The notes under the pieces were generated by a model, which worked only from the letters and a program-made list of their open reading frames with translations, did no database searches and was not told the origin of the DNA. Made by a program: the position numbers and the translations under genes. DNA of 64,000 bases from Bisporella sp. PMI_857 (lineage: Eukaryota; Ascomycota; Leotiomycetes; Helotiales; Helotiaceae), in contig JAJSPD010000055.1 in assembly GCA_021307315.1 (NCBI GenBank), positions 1 through 64,000 on the forward strand, in the 5' to 3' direction. Positions 34,232 through 44,888 of the stretch are shown here, piece by piece; within the stretch, counting starts at the first letter, position 1, and each line of letters opens with the position of its first letter.

Positions 34232-36477
34232 TCGAAGTTTTTACGATGATGATATATGGTAATGTTTCGGTTTTCATGTGGCCAATGTGGACGGTTTGGG
34301 AGCCTCAGCTCAAGTGTAAATCTACCATTATTAGGGTCAGCGGGGATATTTGGAGACAGCAGGACTGAACCACTCCATGCCTCATAGCTATCATGATAAT
34401 AGCTTGGTATTGTATGTATGATATATAAAGCACACTGATAGATGTAAGAAGTATCAATAAGGTACATTATGAAAAATAACAGCCTCCGTTGTTTTCTGCT
34501 GAGCTACCATCACAAAAGTTGGATATGGAATGAAATATGTCGGATTTCTGCTTCAGGATTACTATCTTTCTTCAATCTTGGATTCTCAAGGGCAAGCAAC
34601 TGCGGAAGGCGCAGGACTAAATGAAGGTCAGATAGAAAATGACACTATCCTGCAAGTTCGCCTCCGCCATTTTTGTCTTGCCATTTTTTTCAACCACCCA
34701 AAAGCTAGACTAGCTAGGGACCTAAAAATTCCTGAACTCTCTATATGTATAGGTCAGGATGCAAAAGAGCACCGATTACCGTTTGGCGGCCTGCAAGGTA
34801 TGAAACCCATCAAGATTTCCCTTGAGCATCTTCGTTCTTAGGGTGAAGTTTTTGTCCCTGAGGCTCATGTGTCCTCTCTTTTCGATTTAGGGGAATCCTA
34901 ACCATGTTTTAAGTGCCTTAGCTGATCATTAGAAACTCTACCAGTTTGGCGCTTACCATTACCAGGATGAGTTATTCTCGACTCATGCGCTTTTGGCCTT
35001 TGCGCATCCATACTCTCTGCAAGGTGTTTTTCACTGTGATGAGGGATTTTTATGCTCAGGACACGACTTAACTGAGTTGGGCCTTCTGGGGGAGTCAATA
35101 AAAAGATTTCGCTGCATGATTACCTACAATGTGCAACATTGATTCGAGGAACTGATTTCTGAGATTGGTGAGCAAGTTTCGCTTTTCTGATGTCAGCCAA
35201 GGATTGCGGGGGGAGCCGAAAAAGATGAGAGAATGGATGAGGGGACTGGGATACGGAAGTGCGAGATTTTTTTGTCAGATATTCACTCACCTTCTTGTGA
35301 TGCGCAACAAAAAATTGTAAAATGAGGTTTTGGAGATGGTTTATTGGTAGGTGCGCGGGTTTGTTCATGGAAGTTGCCGTCTAGCAAGCATCATTACGTT
35401 GGGCACCCAAATAATAACGGAACATGTTGTTGGGATATGCTGGCGGAGCTACGCGGGCGTGAGGTGTTTGGCCGAGAATATTCGCTCGTCCTTTTTTCTT
35501 TTGCGCCACGCAAACAAAACATTGTGAGGAAATGGCTTTCGGGAGACATCGTTGGTAGATGGACGATGGGGTTTAAATGTATTGCTGCCTGAGAGGCATA
35601 TTCGATCGAGTCTAGGCCGAGGTACTTAACGGAGGAAGCGATTCGCACGTCTAAAGCGATATGCGACAAATATTAGGACCCCCCGTTGCCAGAGGATTCA
35701 TTGGTTCGTTCTCGAATTTTACGTGCGACTTATGGTGATGTTTGATGTTACAAAGGAGTACGAATGGTCATATTCCGCGTTGTGCAACAAAACTAACGAG
35801 TAGCCGCGGTTGGGGGAACTGGACGGCCGATTACATGCTTAGATCCTGAGATGAATAGTACTCGAAATTACTCCCATTTTCTCCCTCTCTCCCTCCCTCT
35901 TCGGTCTCTATCATGGCTGATCGTCAAGTTTGCTTTCGAGAGTTGAGATCCTCTAGGATTTGTTCGAGCTAGCCACTTTTCTAGTACCTATATATGATTT
36001 GAGCATCGAGGAACAATTTTCTTATTCTAGCTATCTTATTTTCCATATCTCTCTGTTTTCTAGAAGGCTCAAACTGTCTGTTCTAGCTTTAATTCAGAAA
36101 TTAGCGTGTTCTTCAATCAGAATGAACGGCTTCGCTCTCTCAAGGCAGGAGGCAGGACAGAGAGTATTCAGAGATTGCTTGACCTAGTAAGTCGCGATAT
36201 GTGTAGGTCATTCGTGCCTTCCATGAAGATTGTCTTTGACTTTGATCAATCTTTCGCAAGTATCCTTCAACCTCCCCATTTTTTGACTGCGTCACACTTC
36301 ATTAAATTCCAGTACTGTATGTCGGCTACTATTGCTGTTGTTATCATATGCATAATTCTTTTGAAGTTGGTAAGTTGGCCACCTCTGTTGACACTCATCC
36401 AAAAGCCGGCCTATACTGACATATCTACAGCTCTTCAAACTTACGCTCAGTTCCTTATTAATATAATGGTAAACAAG
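34232..36477. other. Gene-poor interval
   Basis: About 2.2 kb. Several frames of 60-100 codons exist on both strands (for example 34530-34841 plus and 35394-35669 minus) without domains or splice partners. The plus-strand frame entering the next gene is open from 36106, so its true start could lie upstream, but the segment 36106-36465 lacks secretory or domain features. Confidence 0.45.
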
Positions 36478-39400
36478 ATGTTGCGGTACTTGCTCGTACT
36501 GGCTTTGTGGCATTTCTTTGCTAGAGGTGCGTTTGCCCATACTACTTACGAAGCGCTAGAACATGTAGGCCACTCGCCACCTAAAATCATTCACTTGCCT
36601 CATATTTACTCTATTCTCAGGCTGCCCTTGGCAATAGTGTCACCATACCATGGCCCACCTTCAACATATCTGGTGTAGACTTCAATTTTAATGCCGATGG
36701 TTTCCTCCTTTCCTTCGGCGACATTATCGCTCTTGCTGGGGACTTTTACGGAAATTTTGGATGCGAAACTCCTCCTTGCACCCAATGCTTAGAACAAATC
36801 AGTGACCACTACGATGAAAATCCTCAACGAAGCGTTGCTCTTTTCAAGAAAATCGCGGCATCGCTCGCTAACAACACTAATAATCTGGTCCTTCCAGGGA
36901 GTCACAATATCAGTGCTCCAGGTTATCTTGCTTGTGCGCTTGCGCTCTTACATGCCGAACGAAGAGAAGTCGAGGAGAGGGTTGTACATGGAGAAGACGC
37001 AGCACAGGTGAGCAATCCTAAGTTACTCGAGCGTGATCACACTAATGTTTGAGAAGGTATATTCTTCAGGCAAATTTGTACTGAAACATGCTCTCACCTT
37101 AACAGTTTGTACAGCTATTGGCTATCCACAACTATTGTTCTGTAACTGGGATCATTTCAACGTCGTATGTTCCGGTTTCTTTCTAAAATATTTTAGTTGC
37201 TCTCTAATATATTTTAGGATGCTATAAAATCGTATAAAGCCGGACATACTGCCGCATTGGAACAGGCTGCTATAGCCCATCGGACGTTTGATAATCGCCT
37301 TCTTAAGAAGGCTTATTTCCTTGAGGCATTCGCGCAACATTACCTGACTGATATGTTTGCGGCCGGCCATCTTCGCACACGCCGGAGGCTGTTCCATAAT
37401 ACCGGGATATTGGCAGTAACTCCTTCTTTCGCAGCACCGTCTTCTGTATTCCCCGCAGACATTTGTCTCCATCGGCAACACGAAGAGGACAACGCAAATG
37501 GGCTATGGGTTCGAAACCACATGGGCGACGAATGGGCACTTTATGGAGATAAGGAACTATTCAGCGCTAAGAGCTTGGTCCAATTCGGTCAAAATGTGAA
37601 AGCTTGTAAGTGCCGGATCCCCCTGTTTGTCATAGCACTACTACAAATTGTGATTCTCGACTCGGTATCCACCTGAGGAATCGGGCTCTACGCATTGGCA
37701 GCGTCTCAAAACTTCAAAGTTTCTGAATTTCAGCATTTAAGATCATTGGAGAATCCTTCGCTCCATGTGGCTGACCATCTCCTACAGGCCAAGCAGGAAT
37801 TGACGAAGTCTATTCAACATTCCATACAGGGCTTCGACCTCCCCCTAATGATTACGTGGCATTAAAATTAGTATATTTATCAGGGTACTTTATGTAAAGC
37901 CCCGCTGATCGTTCTACAGATCCCTCGAATTGACGAGGATATCAGCAATGGATACCGTAATTTTGCACCTCTTTTCAGGCACAACAAGTCTGACCCAGAC
38001 CACATATACTTTCGCACCAATATAGATGATAGAAATTCTTACGATTACACAAAATATAACAGAAGCAGTCTTGACAAAGAGCTTGGTCATGGGTCGTGGG
38101 CCCGTATACTGAACTCTGCCAAATATTCTGACGAAAATCAGAACCTTCACCCATATACTAAGGAATTTCGATCGTCTAGAAGAATAATTCATGTGAGGAA
38201 AGGGCATGAAACTGAAATAATTGTTAATATCTATGGGTCAAGAGATGGCGAACCGTGGACGATGCTCGCACAGACTGTTTTGTACCTCCAACCATCACAC
38301 CCGAAAACGACTTGGGCATCTGTTCTCAACCCTACTCCTACTGTTGTAATTCTCGTTGGGTCTGTCAGAGGGAGCCCTAGTGGTTTTACTCGCCGTCATG
38401 TTATACTTTCAGTCTTACCGGATCTCTCGATTCGTTTAGTCCAGGACGATATTGAAGATGTTAAGCCTGATTTCAAGAATATCAACAGCCAAGTAGGCAG
38501 TATGGGCGAATCGGTAAGTAACTAAGAAGAATTCCCAATAGAAGTACTTGAGGTTTCGGCTTTCTCTCCGGGATCGTCGATGCTGACCTAGTTATTTTTC
38601 AGGTCATAGGTCAGTTCGCGCGTGGCAGCGATCAGTGGGCATTATTTACATACACCTGCGACGGACGCGATAGACATGCCATTGATATGTACGCTATTTT
38701 GCCATACCGGGGATTCGAATCATCAAGTTATAGTCCCCTTGCTAGTCAGATTAACACTTTTCCAGTTGGAGGACAAATTAGGTAAGCAGCAATTTGATTC
38801 TTGAGTGATTAATATATTGACACCTTTGTAAGCCACATGATCACACTTGATGGGCCTCCATGGTCAACGTCTGTGGGCCCAGTCAAATCATATTATAAAC
38901 ATAATCAAAATGTGAGTGCGTTCTTGGCACTAGGATTCGATGCTATCAAGCAGAAAACATTTTGGTTTTTCGCGGCCTGGCAAGTAGGCGCTAAGAGAAG
39001 AGATGAAGGCATGAGTCTCAGATATGACATCGAGGCAACAACCATAGTACCAGGGAGCAGTGCATTGTTGCGTCCTCCAAATGCTCTGCTTACTCACCGC
39101 CTTCTTCAAAGCAGTTCGTCTCAATGTTTAGTTTCAATATACTCATTTTTACATGGGGGAGAACTTCATGTAGTCGTTGAGCTCTGGCATGCTGATCCGA
39201 ACGGATATCTTCAAAAGCTAGAAAAGGCGAGCTTAGAGTTCGAAGATTGGCGGGTTCCAAAAATCAACATAAACGATACCTTAAAGATAAGTCGGCATAA
39301 TGAACAGGAATGGCACATCAATAGCGGCCATAATTTTACCCAGCACCATAACGTTAGTTGGAACTTGATCGATGTCAATCAGGATGGCATAGCCGATCTA

Positions 39401-39856
39401 GTTGGATTAATCACGGACTGTGGCACGAATACTAACCACACAGCCGTGACGGTAGTTCTTCCTGGGTTGCGCCATGATCACGACGAGGATTATAAGGGTT
39501 ATCCCATATCAGGTTTCGGTAATTATGTGATCTCAAGGCTTGTGCCGGACTCGCCCAAGTGGGCAAATCGATTCATGACACCCCTCAGCATTCATAATGT
39601 AGAATACATAACCTCCGGGCCAAAGCCTGTCGTCTCACAGGCCGGAATCCTAATGTTTTTTGATAATTTCGGAGTTCTAGGTGTCAGACTGATTGCTCCT
39701 GTGCATGGTGATGGTCACGACTTTAAGTATGAGCTTAAGGGGCAGACGCCGGCGATTTCAGGACAAGTGAGCTCGGGATTGGGCTGGAGTCCGGAGGATG
39801 TTATGGGAACTGCGAACTCAAAGAAACTGATTGGTATTTTGCCGTTGAAGGATTAA
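36478..39856 (+). CDS. Secreted zinc-phospholipase-C-like protein with FG-GAP-type C-terminal region
   Basis: Eight-exon model: 36478-36564, 36621-37007, 37057-37164, 37218-37605, 37788-37870, 37920-38513, 38603-38781 and 38833-39856, 949 residues. The signal peptide is MLRYLLVLALWHFFARGAFA. The first third resembles the zinc-dependent phospholipase C / P1-nuclease-like fold. It has LSFGDIIALAGDFYG, then CNWDHFNV, YKAGHTAALEQA, and the metal-site segment AFAQHYLTDMFAAGHLRT, later NGLWVRNHMGDEWALYGD. A beta-rich C-terminal portion carries an FG-GAP/VCBS-like calcium motif (DVNQDGIADLVG, about 39372-39407). Exon 3 is the weakest call. Intron 4 (182 nt) is unusually long and could hide a small exon, but joining across it gives VKACQAGIDEVYSTF in frame. 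Substrate is unproven and the gene might be partly decayed in exon 3. Confidence 0.72.
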
Positions 39857-40420
39857 ATCGCCCAACTGAGTAATATTGAGCTTAGTGTTTGATTGAACTC
39901 GCCGATACTGGATGTATGGGCTATTGCACAGCTTTTGGCTGGAGTCAAAGGAGAGATGATGGCTATGAGAGGTGTACTCGGTGGAAAAAAAACTCTCTAT
40001 TGAGATCCGATAGGACGAATTAATATCCTCTTGAAATAAAATACAATTTTATTATGAAAATCTGCCAACGATGGAGATGTTCGAGAAGGTCGGAATGAGG
40101 AAGGGCATGGGTGATGTGACAGATGGGAAGGGGGCCAGAGCCTATTATAATCGTCTTGAGTACCTTGAAGTTAGTGCCTGCAGCATTTTTCTCCTCAGGA
40201 GCAGAGTCTATTTCCGTTATTGTCCTTGATTTTTCGCATTCTGCTGAAACCTCAAAATTTCTGATTACACCCAAGAGTGTTCAGAATGATTGGGTGAGGC
40301 GCAAAACCAGGCACTGGCCGCTAGCCCTTAGTACAATGATATGTAACTGAAATATCGTACCACATGTATAAAAAGGTTAGGATGTGTTTAAGTTACATAA
40401 GAGCTATTGTCACTATACTC
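39857..40420. other. Convergent 3' flanks
   Basis: About 560 bases between the stop of the PLC-like gene and the stop of the minus-strand F-box-like gene. There is an A-rich run at 39988-39994 and no gene. Confidence 0.5.
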
Positions 40421-41450
40421 CTACTCACGATGTTTAATCTCCTCCTTCGGCAACCAACGACCCAAATGATACGGGATGCCTGGACAGGCTTTCTCAAGTT
40501 GTGGCCTACCAACTGACCATTTCCATAACGGTCCGTAAAATTGTGAACGGGCCCCCCAAATTCTTGAGACTCGCTGCAGCGCTTCTTCAACTTCTGCTGC
40601 AGCGGACTTCTCACACCTGACCTGGTGCTCCGATCTTTTGGACCATTCTGTCACGATACGCTTGAGGTAGCTTTTGTTTCCTGCTTCGCTGGACCATGCT
40701 TTGATAAAGAATGGAGGTCCCTCTCTTAGCACGAACCAATTCAGCCATGATTTGAGGTATTCATATTCGATTCCTGTGCGAAAGTCAGAGTTCTTGCCCC
40801 TCGAATCGCCAAACACTCGACCGCGGAAAACTCTTACGATTGTATCACGCATCATTCCATAGCCTCTTGCTTGATAACCTGCTAAAGGCAGACTGTTGAT
40901 GTATTCTAACTACCGGGTTTTGATGCTATTCTCCAGCCTTGCGAACAATGGTCTCCCACGTGTGACGGGAGCGATATACTAGTGGCTCTCGGCGCCTATA
41001 CTCTGATAAGTCGTAGCATTGGCAATATCAGAAAGGTGCCAAAGCACGCCCCAGCCAACTCGAACATAAACCTCTAACAGTGTCTCCTTTCGTCTCATAT
41101 GCAGCAATATTACCATATGGACCTAAGCGGCGAGGATTAAAGTCCTCCTGATTCTCAAGCCCAACATCCGCAAGCCATTTGGCTATCGAGAATCGATACT
41201 CCATAGCAAACAACGTGATAATTGGAGATAGAGACGTGCTCAACGGCCTGAAGAATCTGATTTCTTCTTCGGAAAAGAATAGATCAGCTGCATGAGAACA
41301 GATGGACGCTTGATAAATCTCGATAAGATCGCGTATGTACCCATGAGCCAGGCGAAGAGCTTTCAAAGTAGGAACATCGCAGAAGAACAGCACATCCAAC
41401 ATAACTAGCGGAGGGAGACGAGGAGCGCTGAGATCAGTCATTGTACCCAT
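40421..41450 (-). CDS. F-box-like protein, gene model incomplete
   Basis: Two compatible reading blocks. The first (41450 down to about 41075) encodes MTDLSAPRLPPLVMLDVLFF, then VPTLKALRLAHGYIRDLIEI, an F-box-like N-terminus with P-x-L and a helical run, then FAMEYRFSIAKWLADVG. The last (40878-40421) encodes YQARGYGMMRDTIVRVFRG and ends WLPKEEIKHRE. Between them a block ending at 40914 (SLPSHVGDHCSQGWRIASKP) joins cleanly to the last one through a 33-nt intron (GTAGTT...TAGCAG), very short even for fungi. I could not find a donor and acceptor pair that links the first block to the middle one in phase, so a frameshift, an unusual splice or decay is possible. The family is suggested by pattern only. 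Confidence 0.5.
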
Positions 41451-41941
41451 TAACCTGAGCTAGAACGGCTGACAGAGCAACTAACTCAAAGACTGTCTTC
41501 TTATTATATGAATTAATCGAAAATATATAATCTCCGCGTAACAGCAGAAGTGGAAGCCTCCAGATAAAGTAGGCGCGTTAAGGCAAGGGACTACAATTAG
41601 GCACCAGTGGAGCTGGGGAGCGAATTGCACAGTTTTGAATAAATAAGGTAATTCTCTCCGTTCCATTTCTAATCTCTAGAAAATTCAATCTTTAAGGCTT
41701 GTGGTCGGAAAAAGGGTAGTGATATGGACTTGATAATGAAATCTATTTATATACCTTTTAGGTGGGTATTAATGACATGTTGAAGTATAGACTTGCATAT
41801 ATTCGTGAGGTCATACACAGTGCACAGACCACTATACTGAATCGTCTTGGCATCTTGTCGCCTCAAACATTCGGCGTCAAAAATTAAAGCTAACAACCTC
41901 ATCCGTGCCTTGACTTCTATATCTTCATTGCGGCATCAGAG
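41451..41941. other. Divergent spacer before CWC27
   Basis: About 490 bases between the F-box-like gene start (minus) and the CWC27 start (plus). It holds TATATAC-like sequence near 41747 and no coding potential worth listing. Confidence 0.45.
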
Positions 41942-43561
41942 ATGTCTGAGATATATAACCTCGAGCCCCAGCCAACAGGCTCTTGCATTTTACACACAAC
42001 CTCAGGCGACATCTCCCTCGAGCTCTTTGCACAGCAAACACCTCTCACATGTCGAAATTTCCTCCAGCACTGTCTAGATGGCTACTACAACAACACAATC
42101 TTCCACCGCTTAATTCCCGGCTTCATTCTCCAAGGTGGCGATCCTACCGGTACCGGGAATGGTGGGGAGTCAATATACGATGGTGGCGTGTACAATGAGT
42201 CGAGAGAGGAGCATGGCATATGGCCTGAGGAGGAGAGGAGAGGGAGGAATAAGGGTCCGACAGGCGTGGGGTTCAAAGATGAATTCCATAGCAGGCTGAA
42301 GTTTAATCGCAGAGGTCTGCTGGGTATGGCGAATGAGGGGCAGGGCATTCCGGGAGAGGGTACGAATGGCAGTCAGTTTTTTATTACGCTTGGTGTTACC
42401 GGCGAGTTGCAGGGAAAGAACACGCTTTTTGGACGGGTGGAAGGCGAGACGATATATAATGTTGCGCGCATGGGAGAGATGGAGGTCAGTGAGAATGAGC
42501 GACCGGTTTATCCTGTCAAGATTAGGAATGTGGAGGTGCTGGTCAATCCGTTCAAGGATATGGTGAGGAGAGAGAGGGTTGCGCCGGTGCTCGCGACGGA
42601 AAAGAAGACCGAGAAGAAAAAGAAGAGGAAGGCTGGCAAGCAGCTTCTGAGTTTTGGGGATGAGGAGGGAGAGGAGGCTGAACCTGTGGTGAAGAAGGCA
42701 AAGTTCGATACGAGGATTGTTGCAGATTTTGAGGAGTCTGAGCCCGTGTCTAAAACTCAGCCTAAGAAGGAGATAAAGAAAAAGGCGGCGAAGCCAATAT
42801 CTGTTGAATCATCACCCGAGCCAGAACCGGTTTCTAAGGCAGTCCCTGAGCCACCCAAGAGGGTTGAGAGAAATGTATCATCATCACCAGAGCCGGAGCC
42901 AGTGGAGAAGGTGTCTTCATTGCTTGAGCGGACGAATGCCCAAATCGCGGAGTTGAAGGCATCCATGAGGCGGAACGTCAATCTTGTCCCTGTAAAGGAG
43001 AAGAAGAAGTCTGCATTGGAGGCAATGATACCAGCAACAGCTGTCCGTGGCCGCAAGCGTCACCCGGGGGTCTCGAGAGACGGTGATCAAAGATCACTAG
43101 ATATCCTTATTGCTTTCAGAGAACAACTTGCACAAGCAGAACCATCCAAATCAGATCCCAAGTTTACATCCCAGCTAGAAGATGCCCCAATGAAAGCCCC
43201 ACCAGATGACGATGACCAAGAAGCTGCGCTATGCGATTTGCACTTCATCGCAAACTGTCAGTCTTGCTCTAAATGGGATGCGCAAGCTGAGAAGCAAAGT
43301 GATGATGATGAAGACGATGCAGGGTGGCTATCACACACCCTGAGCTTCAAGGAGGATAAATTAGGCAAGGATCTAACTTATCGAAAGAAGGCTGATGAAG
43401 AGCTGGTGGTCATTGATCCCAGAGAGAAAGCTAGGACATTGAAGGAGGAGAAAAGAGCTCAACGGGAGGCAAAGTCTGGTGGCAGTGGCAGAGCATGGGA
43501 TCAAGCCAGAAATGAAAAGCTGTCCAGGAGCAGCGCATTAGCCGGGAGAGGGGCGAAATGA
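41942..43561 (+). CDS. CWC27: Spliceosomal cyclophilin-type peptidyl-prolyl isomerase CWC27
   Basis: Cyclophilin of the activated spliceosome. One exon, 539 residues. It opens with the diagnostic CWC27 start MSEIYNLEPQPTGSCILHTT (dSGDISLELFAQQTP follows). The cyclophilin domain spans about 8-190 with FHRLIPGFILQGGDPTGTGN, FNRRGLLGMANEG, NGSQFFITLG and LQGKNTLFGRV. Arg and Gln of the isomerase site are kept (FHR, LQGG), but the CypA Trp121/His126 region reads ELQGKN, so the Trp and His are absent, as in other CWC27 proteins thought to be weak or inactive isomerases. About 26 extra residues (YNESREEHGIWPEEERRGRN and on) interrupt the usual GGESIYG-x-FKDEFH stretch. The rest is Lys/Glu-rich and disordered, with repeated SSPEPEPV and a conserved late segment LCDLHFIANCQSC and GWLSHTLSFKED. 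Confidence 0.94.
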   Translation: MSEIYNLEPQPTGSCILHTTSGDISLELFAQQTPLTCRNFLQHCLDGYYNNTIFHRLIPGFILQGGDPTGTGNGGESIYDGGVYNESREEHGIWPEEERRGRNKGPTGVGFKDEFHSRLKFNRRGLLGMANEGQGIPGEGTNGSQFFITLGVTGELQGKNTLFGRVEGETIYNVARMGEMEVSENERPVYPVKIRNVEVLVNPFKDMVRRERVAPVLATEKKTEKKKKRKAGKQLLSFGDEEGEEAEPVVKKAKFDTRIVADFEESEPVSKTQPKKEIKKKAAKPISVESSPEPEPVSKAVPEPPKRVERNVSSSPEPEPVEKVSSLLERTNAQIAELKASMRRNVNLVPVKEKKKSALEAMIPATAVRGRKRHPGVSRDGDQRSLDILIAFREQLAQAEPSKSDPKFTSQLEDAPMKAPPDDDDQEAALCDLHFIANCQSCSKWDAQAEKQSDDDEDDAGWLSHTLSFKEDKLGKDLTYRKKADEELVVIDPREKARTLKEEKRAQREAKSGGSGRAWDQARNEKLSRSSALAGRGAK

Positions 43562-44254
43562 GGATTTTCTAGGTCGAACAAGCAAAAGCTTACATTTACC
43601 TCCCCATATAGACTCCCGAGGATGATCAACTTGGCTGCAGTAGAAGCAGCCGTCAATAGATCGCTATTAATGCGGTCTTCTGAATAGCATTCACTAACCA
43701 GGTAGTGTAGCTGGATCCGCAGACATTGGCACGCCTTTCCAAGGGAGAGAAATATTAACAAGAAGGAATCCATGCTAGGAACTGAGAAGAATCGTGAGGC
43801 CTGCAATGGCAAATTTTTGGCAGCGGAGCTTGGTTTGTCCTCTGTTGAAGATAAATGTCAAATAAATGTCAAGTCTTTGACTGGATGATTCCATTGATAC
43901 TTTACATAATTTAGGCAATTGTTTTCAATTGATAAAATGCTGCTCAAAGGTATAGCATTGCGCAGCACGTAATGTAGGTTTCACATCTCAGTTCTTTGGT
44001 GTCAATCGACTCACGTGTTATGATATCCGGAAGTCTCAAAAGGAGAACTTTGGAGGACATGATATCTTATCGCCGCGCTGTTCCCTGCGACATGTCAAAC
44101 GACTAGCTACGGACAAGGCTGAGCTGAAGAAAATTAAGGTTATTGATAGCCTTGCTTACTAGCAATTTGATTGGTGATCGTGACTCCATCAGCTCTGTAC
44201 CTCGACAGTCTGACGTGCCATTAAATATGCAGTTAGCATATCATACCGACCATG
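43562..44254. other. Spacer between CWC27 and the HSF1 leader
   Basis: 3' flank of CWC27 and distal promoter of HSF1. No gene is seen. ACTCACGTGTTAT near 44010 contains a CACGTG core. Confidence 0.45.
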
Positions 44255-44888
44255 CCAAATATTATTGCTCAACCCACTCACCCCCACAAAGGATACAGCA
44301 TCTGCGCTGGCAGTCTAAAGCCCAGAATCGCTCTCACCAATCTGCCATTCGCTACCATACTTGAAACCTAACTGAAAGCCTCGCAAGGCGTGGACTTCTA
44401 CGAAACCATTTAACCTTTACATCTCAAAAAACGGTAGCCAGCTGCAGCTTTCCGAACTCCCCGCATTGACCTGGGAACAACGAATTATCTGCACCACCCT
44501 TCGATTCGCTTTCAAAGTGACAATACTACAGGAAGAAGAAGGTTCTCACACTATCCGGCTAAGACCGCTATTTTCTCTTTCGAGAGACCTTTTTATTTAA
44601 GTTGTCAATCTACCGCGATCAGTCTACTCTGGATAATCTTTTACTCTCGCGCTCAAACCAGAATCGCCCTCTTCGAGAGGCAGCAAACAAACGGGGCGCG
44701 CCTAACACATCTATTTTAAGCAGGGCAATTCGAGGCTGTTGTTGCACAAAAAGGAAGCCTGAAGCGATTAGGAAGGCTGCAGTCAGCCTCGACTGGATAT
44801 ATTCAGCTACTCACGCCCGCGAGGACAAGTCCATTCCAGCACGTCTTCTCGCGCTACCCAATAAATACCCTGTTGAGTGTACGAACAG
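44255..44888 (+). promoter_or_regulatory. ATG-free leader/promoter of HSF1 with a heat-shock element
   Basis: No ATG occurs on the plus strand in these 634 bases, although about ten would be expected from length alone. This suggests that much of it is transcribed 5' leader under selection against upstream starts. A minimal two-unit heat-shock element of form nGAAnnTTCn (AGAAGGTTCT) is at 44537-44546. A CT-rich and TATTTAAG-containing stretch lies near 44570-44602. Autoregulation by HSF1 is inference. Confidence 0.5.

Noticed and set aside
37914..38207. 97-codon minus-strand frame
   Set aside because: Antisense to exon 6 of the PLC-like gene, whose plus-strand sense is coherent across both neighbouring introns.
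42850..42905. Repeated SSPEPEPV segments in CWC27
   Set aside because: Short degenerate low-complexity repeats of a disordered linker; not a separate feature.
44602..44864. Upstream part of a 130-codon frame before HSF1
   Set aside because: It starts at a non-ATG codon, lies in the presumed leader and overlaps the real HSF1 start in another frame.
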